In this document: positions 1 through 10,859 of the stretch, piece after piece
Position numbering within the stretch: the first letter of the stretch is position 1
Layout of the letters: every line of letters starts with the position of its first letter
Made by a program: the position numbers and the translations under genes
The notes under the pieces: model-generated
Database searches by the model: none
What the model saw: the letters and a program-made list of their open reading frames with translations, nothing else
Told to the model about the DNA's origin: nothing
Assembly: GCA_021234155.1 (NCBI GenBank)
Contig: JAJEKV010000010.1
Span: 9,962,406 to 10,026,405, forward strand
Source of the DNA: Isoetes taiwanensis
Lineage: Eukaryota; Streptophyta; Lycopodiopsida; Isoetales; Isoetaceae
Length of the DNA: 64,000 nt
Direction of reading: 5' to 3'

Positions 1-400
1 ATGGACTCTTGGATGAAATTTTATGACTAAAATTGTAATAGTGCTATCTTCTGACGTATTCTCTGACGATTTTCCTGACGATAAACTTGACACAAGTTCT
101 GACGAAAATCCTGACGCTTCTTCTGACGTTTTTTCTGACGCTTTTCTTGACACTTGTTCTGACGCTTTTTCTGACGAAAAGTCTGACGCTTTTTCTGACG
201 CTTTTTCTGACGTTACATTTCTGACGATTTATGTGACGCATAGCCTGACGTATATTTCTGACGAATAATCTGACGAAATGTCTGACGTAAATTTGTCAAA
301 AAAATCGTCAGAAAAACAATCGTCAGAAAATTCGTCAGAGTATTCGTCAGCCAAAAATCTCTTTAGTCAGTCTGACGATTTTTCTGACAAATTTCTCTTG
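1..400. repeat. TCTGACG satellite with internal inversion
   Basis: About two dozen copies of CTGACG occur every 10-14 bases, usually followed by a T- or A-rich spacer. From about 305 to 352 the orientation flips to CGTCAG, and one forward unit returns at 370-390. Each unit holds TGACG, the core bound by plant TGA-type bZIP factors. Short repeats in both orientations resemble subterminal repeats of CACTA/Mutator-like transposons, but no terminal inverted repeat is visible. The array ends where LINE-A reverse transcriptase is cut off. Acidic or basic reading frames through it are repeat artefacts. Confidence 0.8.
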
Positions 401-2257
401 TAGTGAAGCCTCGTCATCCAATTTTCTAGTTCGTCTATAAACAATCCAAAAAGAGTTGGAGAACAGAGACAACCTTGCTTGACCCCGATCGTATTCTGTA
501 CCTTTTCTGGCCCTGTAAATGGGAAAGATAGTTCTACTAGCACCCTGTCATATAAGCATGCAACTGCATGACGAAGTTCCTCTGGAACTTGTAGCATTTC
601 CAATCTACATGCAAGATCCTTCCTCTTAACTGTATCAAAGGCCTTGGTGAGATCTATAAAAGCAAGATATCTTCTATTACCGGCACCCTTACCACTTTCA
701 GATAACACTCTCAGTGTAACTAGATGGTCCAAAGTGGAATGATCAGTTCTAAAACCTGCTTGGCTAAAGGCCCGAATATCATTTTCATCTGCCCATAAGG
801 ACAATTTCCGTTCTAGCATAGAAGCAAATAATTTAGCAAATACATTGCTTACCAAAATGGTCCGATAGTTCCGCACATCATCTCTACTACCAGTTTTATG
901 AATAGGTACAATCCTATTCAAGCACCACGTATAATCCATTTTTCAAAGCATCATTACATAAATCAGCAAGAATTTCATGTAACTTGGATCCTCCCCATTT
1001 CAAAAGCTCAATTGTGTATGACCCCCATTTGAATCACATGTGCGGCCATTTGCCATGTTTTTAAGCGCGTCTGAGACATCAGTGTGCGTAAAAAGCAGTG
1101 ACGGCTCTCCACTATATGCAAAACCCTCTACATGAGGAGTCTGATATAAGGCTTTTACCAAATTAAAGAGATCATCTCTTTGTATATTGCCTATGCTCGT
1201 ATGCTTTTTGCATCTGTTAAAAAACTTTTTTGGATCTATCTCTTGTTCCTTCATTACAATCTCTTGATGCTGCCGTAACCATTCTCTTTTCTTTCTTTTT
1301 ACTATATTCTTATAATGTTTCAGATCTCGCATCCCTTTACTCTGTTTAAATGCCCTCTTTGCGTCAAAGCATTCTGTATCAAACCATTTACTATCTCTTT
1401 TCTTTTTTCCCTGTGGGTTTGTATATCCGAAAACAGAGGATGCAACATCCTGTATCAAATGCTGCACTTGCAGATTTCTTTCTTTGCTATCATCCCATTT
1501 TATGTTTCCAAGTTTTTCCGCCAGTCTATCTTCATACCTGGATGCTAATTTATAGCTCACCCTTAATTTCGGTTGAGGCAAAACCGATGACCTACTTTTA
1601 CTGCATTTCATATCCAAACATACGTGCAACGGTGCATGGTCTGAGTCTGGATTCCTGTCCATAACACTAAATTCTGATATGAGCTGTATATTGCCTGGTT
1701 CGCCAATTAACAAATCAACGGTACTGCAACCATTGGGCTGAAAGCATGTAAGTTCTCCAGAACCAGGATATTTTTTAAGGCCATTGTAAATTATCATATT
1801 AAATGATTCGCATAATGCAAGAACATGTTTTCCCATCTTATTTTGCATATAATCATGGATGTTCTTGGCCAAGCATCATGTTTGGCGCTTAACTCTTCTA
1901 ACCACAATTCATTGCCTTCTCCCGACAAATAAATATGGCTTGCATGTTGCCGATTCTCCATTTAGGTCACCCATTATGAAAACCGGTCCTTTTTGTTGAA
2001 ATTTCAAGAACATCTCGAGGCTAAGTGAAGAAAAGGATCATCGAACTCAAACCTTTTTTGAATAGACAAAGCAAAGTCAGAGGATCTAATCTACAAAAAT
2101 AAGCAATTGCAATATATACATCTGTCTTATTTGTGTGAATTTTCAGCCAGGCATACTGTGCATGTTCATCTTTCTTCTCCATTGTGACAGATTTTACAAT
2201 GCTTTTCTTTGCATAGCAAGCTATCCCACCCCATCCCCTTTTGCTGTTTCCAATGGG

Positions 2258-2618
2258 ATTAAAATCCCCCTTAAATCCCCTTTGGTTTGGGTGCATATTC
2301 ACACGGGGGGTGACTCCGGGCAACGAGAGCTGTTGGATAGGCATATTCACCCCTTATTCCTTAATCTACACCGTACGTATTCACCCCTTATTCCTTAATC
2401 TACACCGTACGTAAAGTTCCTCGTTTGTGGGGTATGCAAGTACAAAATTTGCTATACTGTATAACAAGATTCGCAAAATACTATAAGATTTCAAGTGGAA
2501 TACTATATGATGTTGATTTCGTACGTGCAAAATACAATTATGAGGGCTCTCGCTGCCCTATGTCACCCCCCGTGTGAATATGCACCCAAACCAAAGGGGA
2601 TTTAAGGGGGATTTTAAT
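2258..2618. repeat. 57-bp perfect inverted repeat (MITE-like)
   Basis: Bases 2,258-2,314 are the exact reverse complement of 2,562-2,618, with 247 bases between. Similarity continues inward imperfectly (GGCAACGAGAGC against GGCAGCGAGAGC). The outermost bases are palindromic ATTAA, so TA or TTAA target duplications cannot be separated from the arms. This could be a 360-bp foldback/MITE or the folded end of the larger insertion. Confidence 0.85.
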
Positions 2619-3742
2619 TTAAATGTGTTGGACCCAATGGTTGTGTTAATTAATGTCAATGGTAGTTATGTGTTGGTTGTTAATGTCAATGGTTGTTATG
2701 TGTTGGTTGTTATGTGTTGGGGGATTTAATTTTATATATTGGATGTTAATGGTTTGTGCTGCAAAAATTTTTTTTTGGCCCCTTCGGGGCCTTAGGGACC
2801 ACCCCCCCCTCCCGGTGTGACAAAAATTTTAGAATTCAAACAAGAAAAAGACTAGAATTCATTTGGGGCTTTCATCACCTGTAGCTTTTGAATTTGATCA
2901 CAATAAAACAAATAGAACATAAGTAAAAGTTACCATAAAGATAGAGTAGATTGATCCCATTATTCTGAAAGTCATAAAGTTTGCAACACCCATACACAAA
3001 CATTTTTCAACTGGATTTTAACAGCAGCCTTTGGCCTCCATGGATTCTTGTGGTGAGAAACCAAAGTGGGAAACTTTTCTGCTTGTTAGCACAAGGATCT
3101 AGAAGCCTTGGAATTTGCTTAATAACTGCCTCAAAATCTAAAAATGCATGATAATTTTTTGCAAGCTTCATTCGGAATGAGCCATAAAATAATATCCAAT
3201 AGCGCAATCCTGTATTAATCAGCTGGTAGGATGTGAAAGCCTACCAAACCCGGCCGAAAAATTATTGTTTTAGCATAGATAACTAAACCAAACATATCCA
3301 TATTATACACTATCAAAAAGATCTCGAAGAGAGCTTTCCAACGCAATAAAAATCATCTCAAACAGAGCTCTGGATCAAAAGTTATTATAAGAAATATGTT
3401 GCCGGCAGGGAAACTGCACTACATGCACCCTTCAAGCCCTTCATGTGCCCATTATGCACCACACACAAAAAAAAGGGCTTTTGTTGTGAGCCATTGGTTG
3501 TTGGGCTAAAATCAATGGCCTTCATGTGCCCATTATGCACCACGCGCACAAAAAATGGGCTTTTGTTGTGAGCCATTGGTTGTTGACCATTGAAAAAAAA
3601 AGGCTAAAATCAATGGCTCAGAAATGGTGCACTCTAGATGTACGCATTAGTACATCCATTTGAATACATCACGAAATCATAGGAAAACCTTAGTGAAAAG
3701 TGTACAAAAACACAAAGAAACCCCCCTGTTATTATGCTACAT
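2261..3742. mobile_element. 1.48-kb insertion of unknown class inside LINE-A
   Basis: LINE-A endonuclease reads SVWN to 3,743 and continues PIGNSKRGWGG from 2,257, matching SVWNNKGWNLKGFGG of LINE-D without gap if 1,482 bases are removed. ATT is present at both edges (2,258-2,260 and 3,743-3,745), giving a possible 3-bp target duplication. The left edge starts AAAATCCCCCTTAAATCCCC; the right edge does not mirror it. No long coding sequence is inside. It contains a 57-bp inverted repeat, TGTTGGTTGTTA-type simple repeats (2,630-2,750), a UUCG-type hairpin (2,777-2,791) and an 81-bp duplication. Confidence 0.7.
3438..3617. repeat. 81-bp tandem duplication
   Basis: CCTTCATGTGCCCATTATGC recurs at 3,438 and 3,519 and is followed both times by CACCAC, an A-run, GGGCTTTTGTTGTGAGCC and CTAAAATCAATGGC. 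The second unit is slightly longer because of an added TTGACCATTG plus A-run. Confidence 0.85.
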
Positions 3743-3922
3743 ATTCCAGACTGAATCGATGATATCAAACCCAAAGGTTGTCAATAACCTGCTAGTCTCT
3801 GATTCCCATGTCTCTACAAAAGCCAGTATATCATATTTTTGAAACAGAGCATCATTGCTGATGATGGTATTCTCATTTAAACCATGAACATTCCAAATTA
3901 GAAGCCTGGAGGCCTCGTTTCC

Positions 3923-4676
3923 CTATGCTCGTTTGCGTACAACCAATCTGTTATTAACAATATATGCATTTTTCCCTCATCTATCTAAGAGTTGTCTCCG
4001 TTCTTTTTGCTGTTGCATTGTTTAAATCATCATTTAACCATAGTTTCTGCCCTTTGAGATGGTTTCTGTGCTGCATCACCCTTGTTCGTGCTTCAATTGA
4101 TCCAAATTTCAGCAAAATCAGCCTATTCCTACCCTCTATCTTTTTGCCAAGTCTCCGACAATACAAGACTCCTGGGTCTGCTAAATGCATGCATTCTTTA
4201 AAAAACATATCAACAGTATCGTTAATGTTCTCACCTTCTTCTTCTTTTAAACCAGCCACAATGATATTCTTCGCCCTTACGGTCCTTTCTTCGTGCTCCG
4301 AAAGCCTCTCTTGCCCTTGTGCAAACAGAGATGTGACCTTGTTCTCTAAATTAGAAGTGATCTGTGCGATTATGTGATCATGGTTTTCAGGTTCAGAATC
4401 GGATTGAGAGGAATCTTCATCCAATGTCTCCTTTACTTCATCTAATCTTGATTGCACCTCTTTTATGCTGCTTTTGATCATCTGTAACTCATCCTTCACT
4501 GTCTTAATCTCACCCTGGACATTTCGTATCTCTTCTCTGGCAGCTTTCAGTTCATTTGTAACAAGCTTTATCTCTTCTCTTGCTGTCTTCAATTCAGTTG
4601 TGAGGCTGCGGACTAACTGGATCATGTCGTCTTCCTCCTCCAACGTCTCCTTACGGGATGCCCTTTTCAGGGACAT
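3923..4676 (-). pseudogene. LINE-A ORF1, coiled-coil RNA-binding protein
   Basis: ORF1-like protein that probably coats LINE RNA. After MSLKRASRKE there is a heptad-rich coiled coil (about residues 15-90: repeated ELKTAREEIK-type units), an acidic hinge and an RRM-like domain (RAKNIIVAGLKEEEGE ... CRRLGKK ... RNRLILLKF). It is the coiled-coil/RRM type rather than the zinc-knuckle ORF1 of many angiosperm LINEs. A TAG at 3,981-3,983 (LR-stop-MREK) sits where CAG would keep the frame. A one-base slip in the following A-run is needed to reach the RKRA-TAG ending at 3,923-3,925, which matches the LINE-D ORF1 end. Confidence 0.75.
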
Positions 4677-4689
4677 CGTTTAACTCCGA

Positions 4690-5440
4690 CAGGTTAATCC
4701 AGCAAATCGACCGATTACAGTTGCCCAATTTGCCCTATTACTGTTCCGCCTGGTTTAAGCGCCAAAGTCTCCTATTATTCATATCAGATATAATAATCAT
4801 ATCGAGCATAAACACTTTATATCTCTTCTCAATATCATGGACCCCATTTTATTTGTAATTGATTGAGATAGAAAATTTCTTTAATCACAATATAATAATC
4901 ATATTGCAAACGATCACACGTTATCTTCTTCTCAATACCATGGATCCCATTGTAATTATAATGGATAGAGATCAGCAAATTTCCATTACCACAATATAAT
5001 AATCACACATTAGCTTTTCTCTATATTTAGCATAGTAACAAGTGGCTTCTATAGTATAATTACACTCATAAGGTTGCTCGAAGGGCATATCTTAGGCACG
5101 GTGATGAGGATTGCAAAATATGCTTGGAATGTCCTTGATATGGCGGCATGGAATGGGGCGCTGATTCCAGGGATCTTGCGACCGGCGAGAGCCGGAGCGG
5201 GTTTGGAATTGGCGACCCACTTCCAAGCTGCCACAACATGGCAACTGGGAGGATGACCTGATGCTTACTTGCACCTGACTGCTTGACCAGAATCCTTGAG
5301 CCATTTTCCATTCCAGAGGCAAAAGCAACAACCTAGTTGCATGTTGTAAGGCAGAGATTAGTGTCGAGGAGGGAATATGAAGTGAATATGCCATTTGAAG
5401 GGCTAGAAGGTCGTATTTAATTAAAGTGGGACTCATTCCA
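4690..5440. other. No gene seen; degenerate 115-bp duplication
   Basis: At 4,787-5,020 a block with ATATAATAATCAT, CTTCTCAATA(T/C)CATGGA(C/T)CCCAT and GATAGA is present twice, diverged. At 5,066-5,436 the two strands are open in several frames, but I recognise no protein and the frames overlap, so I call no gene. Confidence 0.5.
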
Positions 5441-6144
5441 TTCCCACTTTTTTTGGGAACCCTGTTAATTTACACAAAAAGAAGCATCCCGACCCGAAAA
5501 CTGGCCATAATTGGAATTTTTGTCTATTAGTGTGCATCCAAGCTTTTCTTCCAGTTTTCTTGGATAGCATGTCGAGAACAAGAACAATGCAACGCAAACA
5601 TAGGAATTTCATTACAGCTTGAGACCAAAGTTCTAATTGAAAAAAATTCTTAGTTGAACATTTTGGCTCTATTTTCTTAGGTGGGTAGACAATAGATCAC
5701 AAATTCCAACAAAAATTAAGCAAATTGTTTACTTAATCACCCAAAAATACTAGTTTTGAGATACCTTATATTTATAAATGGGCTCATTACAATATATATT
5801 ACAGTGGGTGAAGAGACCATAGTGGTGGTATGGGCACAATGATTACACCCTCTTCACACATGAACCACCTAGTGCAAAGGGCGCGTGGAGCTCTCTCCTA
5901 GTCACGGAGCAACTTACAGACGATAGAAATTTGTATGAGGAGTTCCTTTATGGGCCACGCGCTTGTATGTCCAACTGATGTCACCACCCTCTTGTCGGCA
6001 CCTTTCTTCAATGAACTAATCTTTTCATTGCTCCGAAGCATGTACTATCTGGTCGAGATAAGGACTGCAAGAGATAAAATCAAATTAGTCAAGTGATGCT
6101 ACATGCAAAAAAAATAAAATAAAACACAGTTCTTAGGGCCATTT
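5441..6144. other. Anonymous stretch, no gene seen
   Basis: AT-rich sequence without a recognisable coding segment, splice pattern or terminal repeat. It could be decayed LTR-element DNA, but I have no direct support. Confidence 0.4.
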
Positions 6145-6147
6145 TTG

Positions 6148-6735
6148 GAAAATACAGGCATGAGAAAGGCAGCTCAGAGGGAAAAACACAGGTCAGAAGG
6201 CCTTTCTCGACTCGCGAGTCGAGAAAGGCAGCTCAAAGCAAAAAACGCAAGTTTTAGGGGTCAGAAGGCCTTTCCCGACTCGCGAGTCGAGAAAGGCAGC
6301 TCAAAGCGAAAAACACAGGTTTTAGGGATCAGAAGGCCTTTCTCGACTCGCGAGTCAAGAAAGGCAGTTCAAGGCCAGAAACGCAGTTTTTTTAGGAATG
6401 AAGGCCTTTCTCGACTCGCGAAATGAGAAAGGCGTACAAAGCAAAAAAAAACTAAGTTTTAGGGGTCGAGGCCTTTCTTCGACTCGCGAGTCGAAAAGGC
6501 GTACAAAGCCGGTAAAAACGCAGTTTTTAGGAATCAGAAGGCCTCTCGACTCGCGAAATCGAGAAAGGCGCTCAAAGCCGGGTTGTGTTTTAGGGTTTGG
6601 AAGGCCTTTCGACTCGCGAAGTCGAAAATGCAACCAAAAGCGAAAAATGCAAGTTTAAGGGCCTTTCTCGACTCGCGAGTCGAAAAAGGCAGCTCCGAGT
6701 AAAAAAAAGGCAGTTTCAAAGCTCAGAGTCCGAGA
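6148..6735. repeat. 67-bp minisatellite with a palindrome in each unit
   Basis: Eight to nine units of about 67 bp run across the region. Each contains GGCCTTTCTCGACTCG followed by CGAGTCGAGAAAGGC, then an A-rich linker with CAGTTTTAGG. In the first unit (6,200-6,229) the dyad is a perfect 30-bp palindrome centred on CTCGCGAG. Later units carry one-sided changes, for example CGCGAAATGAGAAAGG at 6,418. Reading frames across it are repeat artefacts. Confidence 0.9.
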
Positions 6736-7415
6736 AGGTCGAAAATGAATAACCTTCAAACATTCTATGTATTTTCTATGAAAAAATACCCTCCCCATAA
6801 ATTTCCTATTTATCGCCTCGACTCAAGAAGTCGAAAAGCAAAATAAGAGCAAAAATGCAGTTCTAAGAGAGAAAACATTACATTAACATTTTAATCCTAT
6901 ATAATAAATGTCTGTCTTCAATCTCGCCCTAAAATTGACGGTCAAGATTAATTGTGCCCTAAGTTAGACGATTGAGATCGACCCTTTTTTTCATACGAAA
7001 GTTTTGTGAAAAAACCCTAGAACCCGAGACAGATGCCCTGTTGCCTGCTCTGGAGATGGATCCTGCCTTACAACGGGCTATGACGGCTAGGGTAGAGCTC
7101 ATTCTACCCATTCTACTCTGTTATGACGTCCTTTGCTTGCACTCAAGCCCGTTTCTTTTATACCACGAATTGGTTGGCTATGTTGTTTCTCTCTTTTTAC
7201 CGACCTGCAACAGAAGAAATGTTCGAGATGCAATTACCCAAGAGATGCCTTGGCTATGGAGCATTTAGGCAATCTACTTCTGCCAATAAGGTATAGCAGT
7301 CTTCCTAAGCAAAATAGTAAGGGATAAGCGGAACTCTGTTTGCTCTGATGGGATGGCTTTACACCATCACCAGAATAGGATATTCTACATCGCTTACGCA
7401 TCGTACCATCACCGA

Positions 7416-9240
7416 GCGTAGAACTCGCACTAGGGTTCTACAAATGCAGGAGCATGTAGAGCAGTTATGCATACACACCTTTGAACGATTTTAGCTTCCT
7501 TCATAATCTGAGATCTTTTTAATTTTGGATCGGCTTGGAGCAGATCAAATTATTTGCCATGAAGAATTCAAGAAAGGTACTTCTCCTTTTTGTCTCATAT
7601 TTAATGTAATGGAAGCCATGAATATGATATTGAAGTCGTTGAATGTCAAGTCAGAATATCTAGGTATGTTTGCACCTTGCTTGCTACCAAGTCCTGTAAG
7701 CGTATATTGTGTATGTAAGCATAGAAGAAATTGGCAAAATCTATTAACATTAGGATTAATTGGCCGCTGGCATTAAGTTGTATGCTTCTTTCACAGGTTT
7801 TTCATGCATTAGATTGTATGCTTCTTCAACAGGAGAACCAAATATCAACAGCCAATGGAATATATGGAGATTCTTTGCTTATGAATATCTGAAAAGCCTG
7901 TCTTTACATGGTTGGCATGGCTGTTGTCCTATTTAAAACATGTCATTCACGTGTGATGGCGTATCGGTTTATCCATGGACCTCATCTGCAGAGAACTGCG
8001 CTAGGGTCCTGTTTTTTTTTTATCTGTGTATCGGTTCACCGGAGCAGAGAACTGCACTAGGGTTCTACAAATGCAGGAACATGTAGAGCAGTTGTGCATA
8101 CACACCTTTGAATGATTTTAGCTTCCTTCATAATCTGAGATCTTTTTAATTTTGGATCGGCTTGGAGCAGATCAAATTATTTGCCATGAAGAATTCAAGA
8201 AAGGTACTTCTCCTTTTTGTCTCATATTTAATGTAATGGAAGCCATGAATATGATATTGAAGCTGTTGAATGTCAAGCTGTAGAATATCTAGGTATGCTG
8301 CCTGCTTGCTACCAAGTCCTGTAAGCGTATATTGTGTATGTAAGCATAGAAGAAATTGGCAAAATCTATTAACATTAGGATTAATTGGCCGCTGGCATTA
8401 AGTTGTATGCTTCTTTCACAGGTTTTTCATGCATTAGATTGTATGCTTCTTCAACAGGAGAACCAAATATCAACAGCCAATGGAATATATGGAGATTCTT
8501 TGCTTATGAATATCTGAAAAGCCCGCCTTTACATGGTTGGCATGGTCATTGTCCTATTTAAAACATGTCATTCACGCGTGTGATGGCGTGATTTGTTTAT
8601 CCACGGACCTCATCTCGGCAGAGAACCGCGCTTAGGGTCCTGTTTTTTTTTTTATCCGTATCGGTTCACCGAGAGCAGAACCGCACTAGGGTTCTACAAA
8701 TGCAGGAACATGTAGAGCAGTTGTGCATACACACCTTTGAACGATTTTAGCTTCCTTCATAATCTGAGATCTTTTTAATTTTGGATCGGCTTGGAGCAGA
8801 TCAAATTATTTGCCATGAAGAATTCAAGAAAGGTACTTCTCCTTTTTGTCTCATATTTAATGTAATGGAAGCCATGAATATGATATTGAAGTTGTTGAAT
8901 GTCAAGTCAGAAATATCTAGGTATGTCACCGCTTGCTACCAAGTCCCCGTAGCGTATATTGTGTATGTAAGCATAGAAGAAATTGGCAGAATCTATTAAC
9001 ATTAGGATTAATTGGCGCTGGCATTAAGTTGTGTGCGTCTTTCACAGGTTTTTCATGCATTAGGTTGTATGCTTCTTCAACAGGAGAACCAAATATCAAC
9101 AGCCAATGGAATATATGGAGATTCTTTGCTTATGAATATCTGAAAAGCATGTCTTTACATGGTTTGCATGGCTGTTGTCCTATTTAAAACATGTCATTCA
9201 CGTGTGATGGCGTATCGGTTTATCCACGGACCTCATCTGT
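7416..9240 (+). repeat. Three tandem 628-bp units inside HEL-A
   Basis: TAGGGTTCTACAAATGCAGG anchors the units at 7,431, 8,058 and 8,687 (spacings 627 and 629). Each unit contains GGATCGGCTTGGAGCAGATC, a CAGGTTTTTCATGCATTAG block and ends near GGACCTCATCT; the last is slightly short. Each encodes DRLGADQIICHEEFKK followed by a GT, which faintly resembles the cofactor-domain segment of quinone-oxidoreductase-like MDR proteins (LGAD..I....E.F). That resemblance is weak, and no other part of such a protein is present. Confidence 0.85.
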
Positions 9241-9552
9241 CTAAATGCTCACGGGCATGTGCTGGCATATCATGTCTATCCAACTTATAACTAAGTAGAG
9301 TGCTGGCTTAGTGCAATATTCAAGGTATTGCAATCTACAAATGTAATCACTAAGATTATGCTAATATATCCATTGTTGTTAACTGCTTTGCCCGATCTCT
9401 TGCATTCTTTTGTAGTTATGGATAAGGATTGTATCTGTTTTTTTTGCTTCTTTTTTTTTTTAAGATTATCCATCTTTCATAAACATAACTATTTGGATAT
9501 AAATCTCAAGTACATGAATGTCTCTTTTAAAAAATTTGATTGTTTATTTTTA

Positions 9553-9678
9553 GGTGGGTTATACCTTAGGCCTCTAAGACTTGCTATTTGTAGGACTCCA
9601 TATTTTGAAACTTTGGCAAATGGCGTCAATTTTATTGTGCAAATAATCCCACCTGATGCAGAGTCTTCTAATGAATAA
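9553..9678 (+). other. Exon-like open segment, unidentified
   Basis: After a polypyrimidine stretch and TTTTTAG at 9,541-9,552 comes an open segment encoding GGLYLRPLRLAICRTPYF.. and ending IIPPDAESSNE-stop. It has the shape of a terminal exon. I do not recognise the protein. Being inside HEL-A, it may be a captured host exon. Confidence 0.3.
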
Positions 9679-10045
9679 ATTATTGATGAATAAAATTAGA
9701 ACCTGATTACATGCTTCTCCTGCAAAAAAAATTCTTCAAGATCAAAGAAGCAGAAGCAAATAATCCAAGAAAAAAAAGCAAATAGCCCAAGAAAAAAGGG
9801 TTTGGATCCTAATACAAGAAGGATTTAGATTATTCAAGATGAGAAAGAGAAGAACCAAAATAAGTTTCTTGTGCATTTTTTGTGGCAAAAAAAGCAGACA
9901 TTTAGCATAACTCTGTTTCCTTCATACTCTGTACCCATAAGAGCTAATTCTGGCACCATTCTGCTGCTTTACTCTGCAAGTTCAAGGGCAAGGGAAAACA
10001 GAAATCCATGCAGCTAAGGGATAATCGCATGGTAGCAAATCAAAC

Positions 10046-10720
10046 TTAGGCATTAATCGGGATAACTAGATTCAGATCCAACAGCAGAATGAAGAGATTG
10101 GAGTGGATAATACCTGAGTATGGGCCATGCAGCTCAGACGATGCAGCAAGATGGCGAAATTCTAATCGCCTCCTCCCTTCTGCAACAGGACCTGCCAATT
10201 TACTAGCATGGGATCTGTCGCTTGTTGGAAGACCTATTCTAATAAAAACCGTGGCAAAGAGCTTCTGCAATGCATCCGGAAAAAATCTGAGAGGCAGCGT
10301 AAGTTTTTTACCTCAAAAGCTGGCCAATCCCATCGCCGGAGAGCTGGAATGAAGAAGATCAGAGCAAAACGGATGCCATCTTATTTCGAAGTAAGAGTTT
10401 ATGCAGCTTCAGGAAAAAAAAAAAGGGGACAGAAAAGTAAAGCTTCGGCCCTTTGGTTGCCGGATTTGTCCAACGAAGATCTGGCCACCATAGATGAAGC
10501 AGTAGATGGCTTCTGATCTGGCTTACTTCCATAGATGAAGAAACAAAGGTATCGCCATAGCTGGACTGGAGCAGAGCAAAGCGGTCGAGACTCGAGACAG
10601 GCAAATGAACCAAGGCGGGAACAGGCCCGTTAATTCGATCCACCAATAGAATGAGAGGACCTGGATCACAATCCAGGCCGTCCATTTTGGCCTAATCTCG
10701 GCCGTCAATACATGGGTTTT
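10046..10720. other. Unassigned, locally open sequence in HEL-A
   Basis: Higher-GC block with short open frames on both strands (10,089-10,516 plus; 10,359-10,685 minus). None shows a domain I know. It may be first-exon material of a captured gene, but the coding strand is not decided. Confidence 0.25.
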
Positions 10721-10764
10721 TATATCTTCTTTTTTATTTTTGGATTGTGTTGGGTATTGTGCCC

Positions 10765-10797
10765 GGAACGCCGCATGTACGCTGCATGCGGCGTTCC
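10765..10797. repeat. Perfect 13-bp hairpin in HEL-A
   Basis: GGAACGCCGCATG (10,765-10,777) and its exact complement CATGCGGCGTTCC (10,785-10,797) are separated by TACGCTG. Just downstream, CCCCTGCGGGAT is repeated directly at about 10,815 and 10,837. Confidence 0.8.
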
Positions 10798-10859
10798 CTT
10801 CATCTTGCATCTCCCCCCTGCGGGATCAAAGTTTCCCCTGCGGGATTTTAGCTGACGAA

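Larger units (their letters stand above)
395..3922 (-). pseudogene. LINE-A ORF2, endonuclease plus partial RT
   Basis: Starts directly after the ORF1 stop with LLIWNVHGLNEN (endonuclease motif with catalytic Asn) and ..ILAFVETW, with no AUG in front. The frame breaks at SVWN (3,743), resumes after the insertion as PIGNSKRGWGGIACYA (2,257), and continues to GCSTVDLLIG and SDHAPL (about 1,740-1,630), the endonuclease C-terminal motifs. A linker follows at 1,560-1,000. RT block VVPIHK-type ..GSRDDVRNYRTI, AFIDLTKAFD and GVKQGC are visible at 905-470. Frameshifts near 2,040, 1,870 and 970 make it non-functional, and YADD is missing. Confidence 0.85.
395..4690 (-). mobile_element. LINE-A, 3'-truncated non-LTR retrotransposon
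   Basis: Reading leftwards, it holds a coiled-coil ORF1 (4,676-3,923), an APE-type endonuclease (3,905-3,743 and 2,257-about 1,560), a linker and the first part of a reverse transcriptase (939-395). The RT stops after the VKQGC..SPTLFGLFIDEL block, before the YADD motif, where the TGACG satellite begins. The 3' end is therefore lost. The endonuclease is interrupted by a 1.48-kb insertion. Gene order and ORF1 type match LINE-D. Confidence 0.88.

Noticed and set aside
23-268. Acidic SDAFSD-repeat protein at the left edge
   Set aside because: It is produced by the TCTGACG satellite, and the opposite strand is equally open.
6148-6735. CRISPR-like regular repeats
   Set aside because: The linkers are themselves repeated, there are no unique spacers or cas genes, and the context is eukaryotic.
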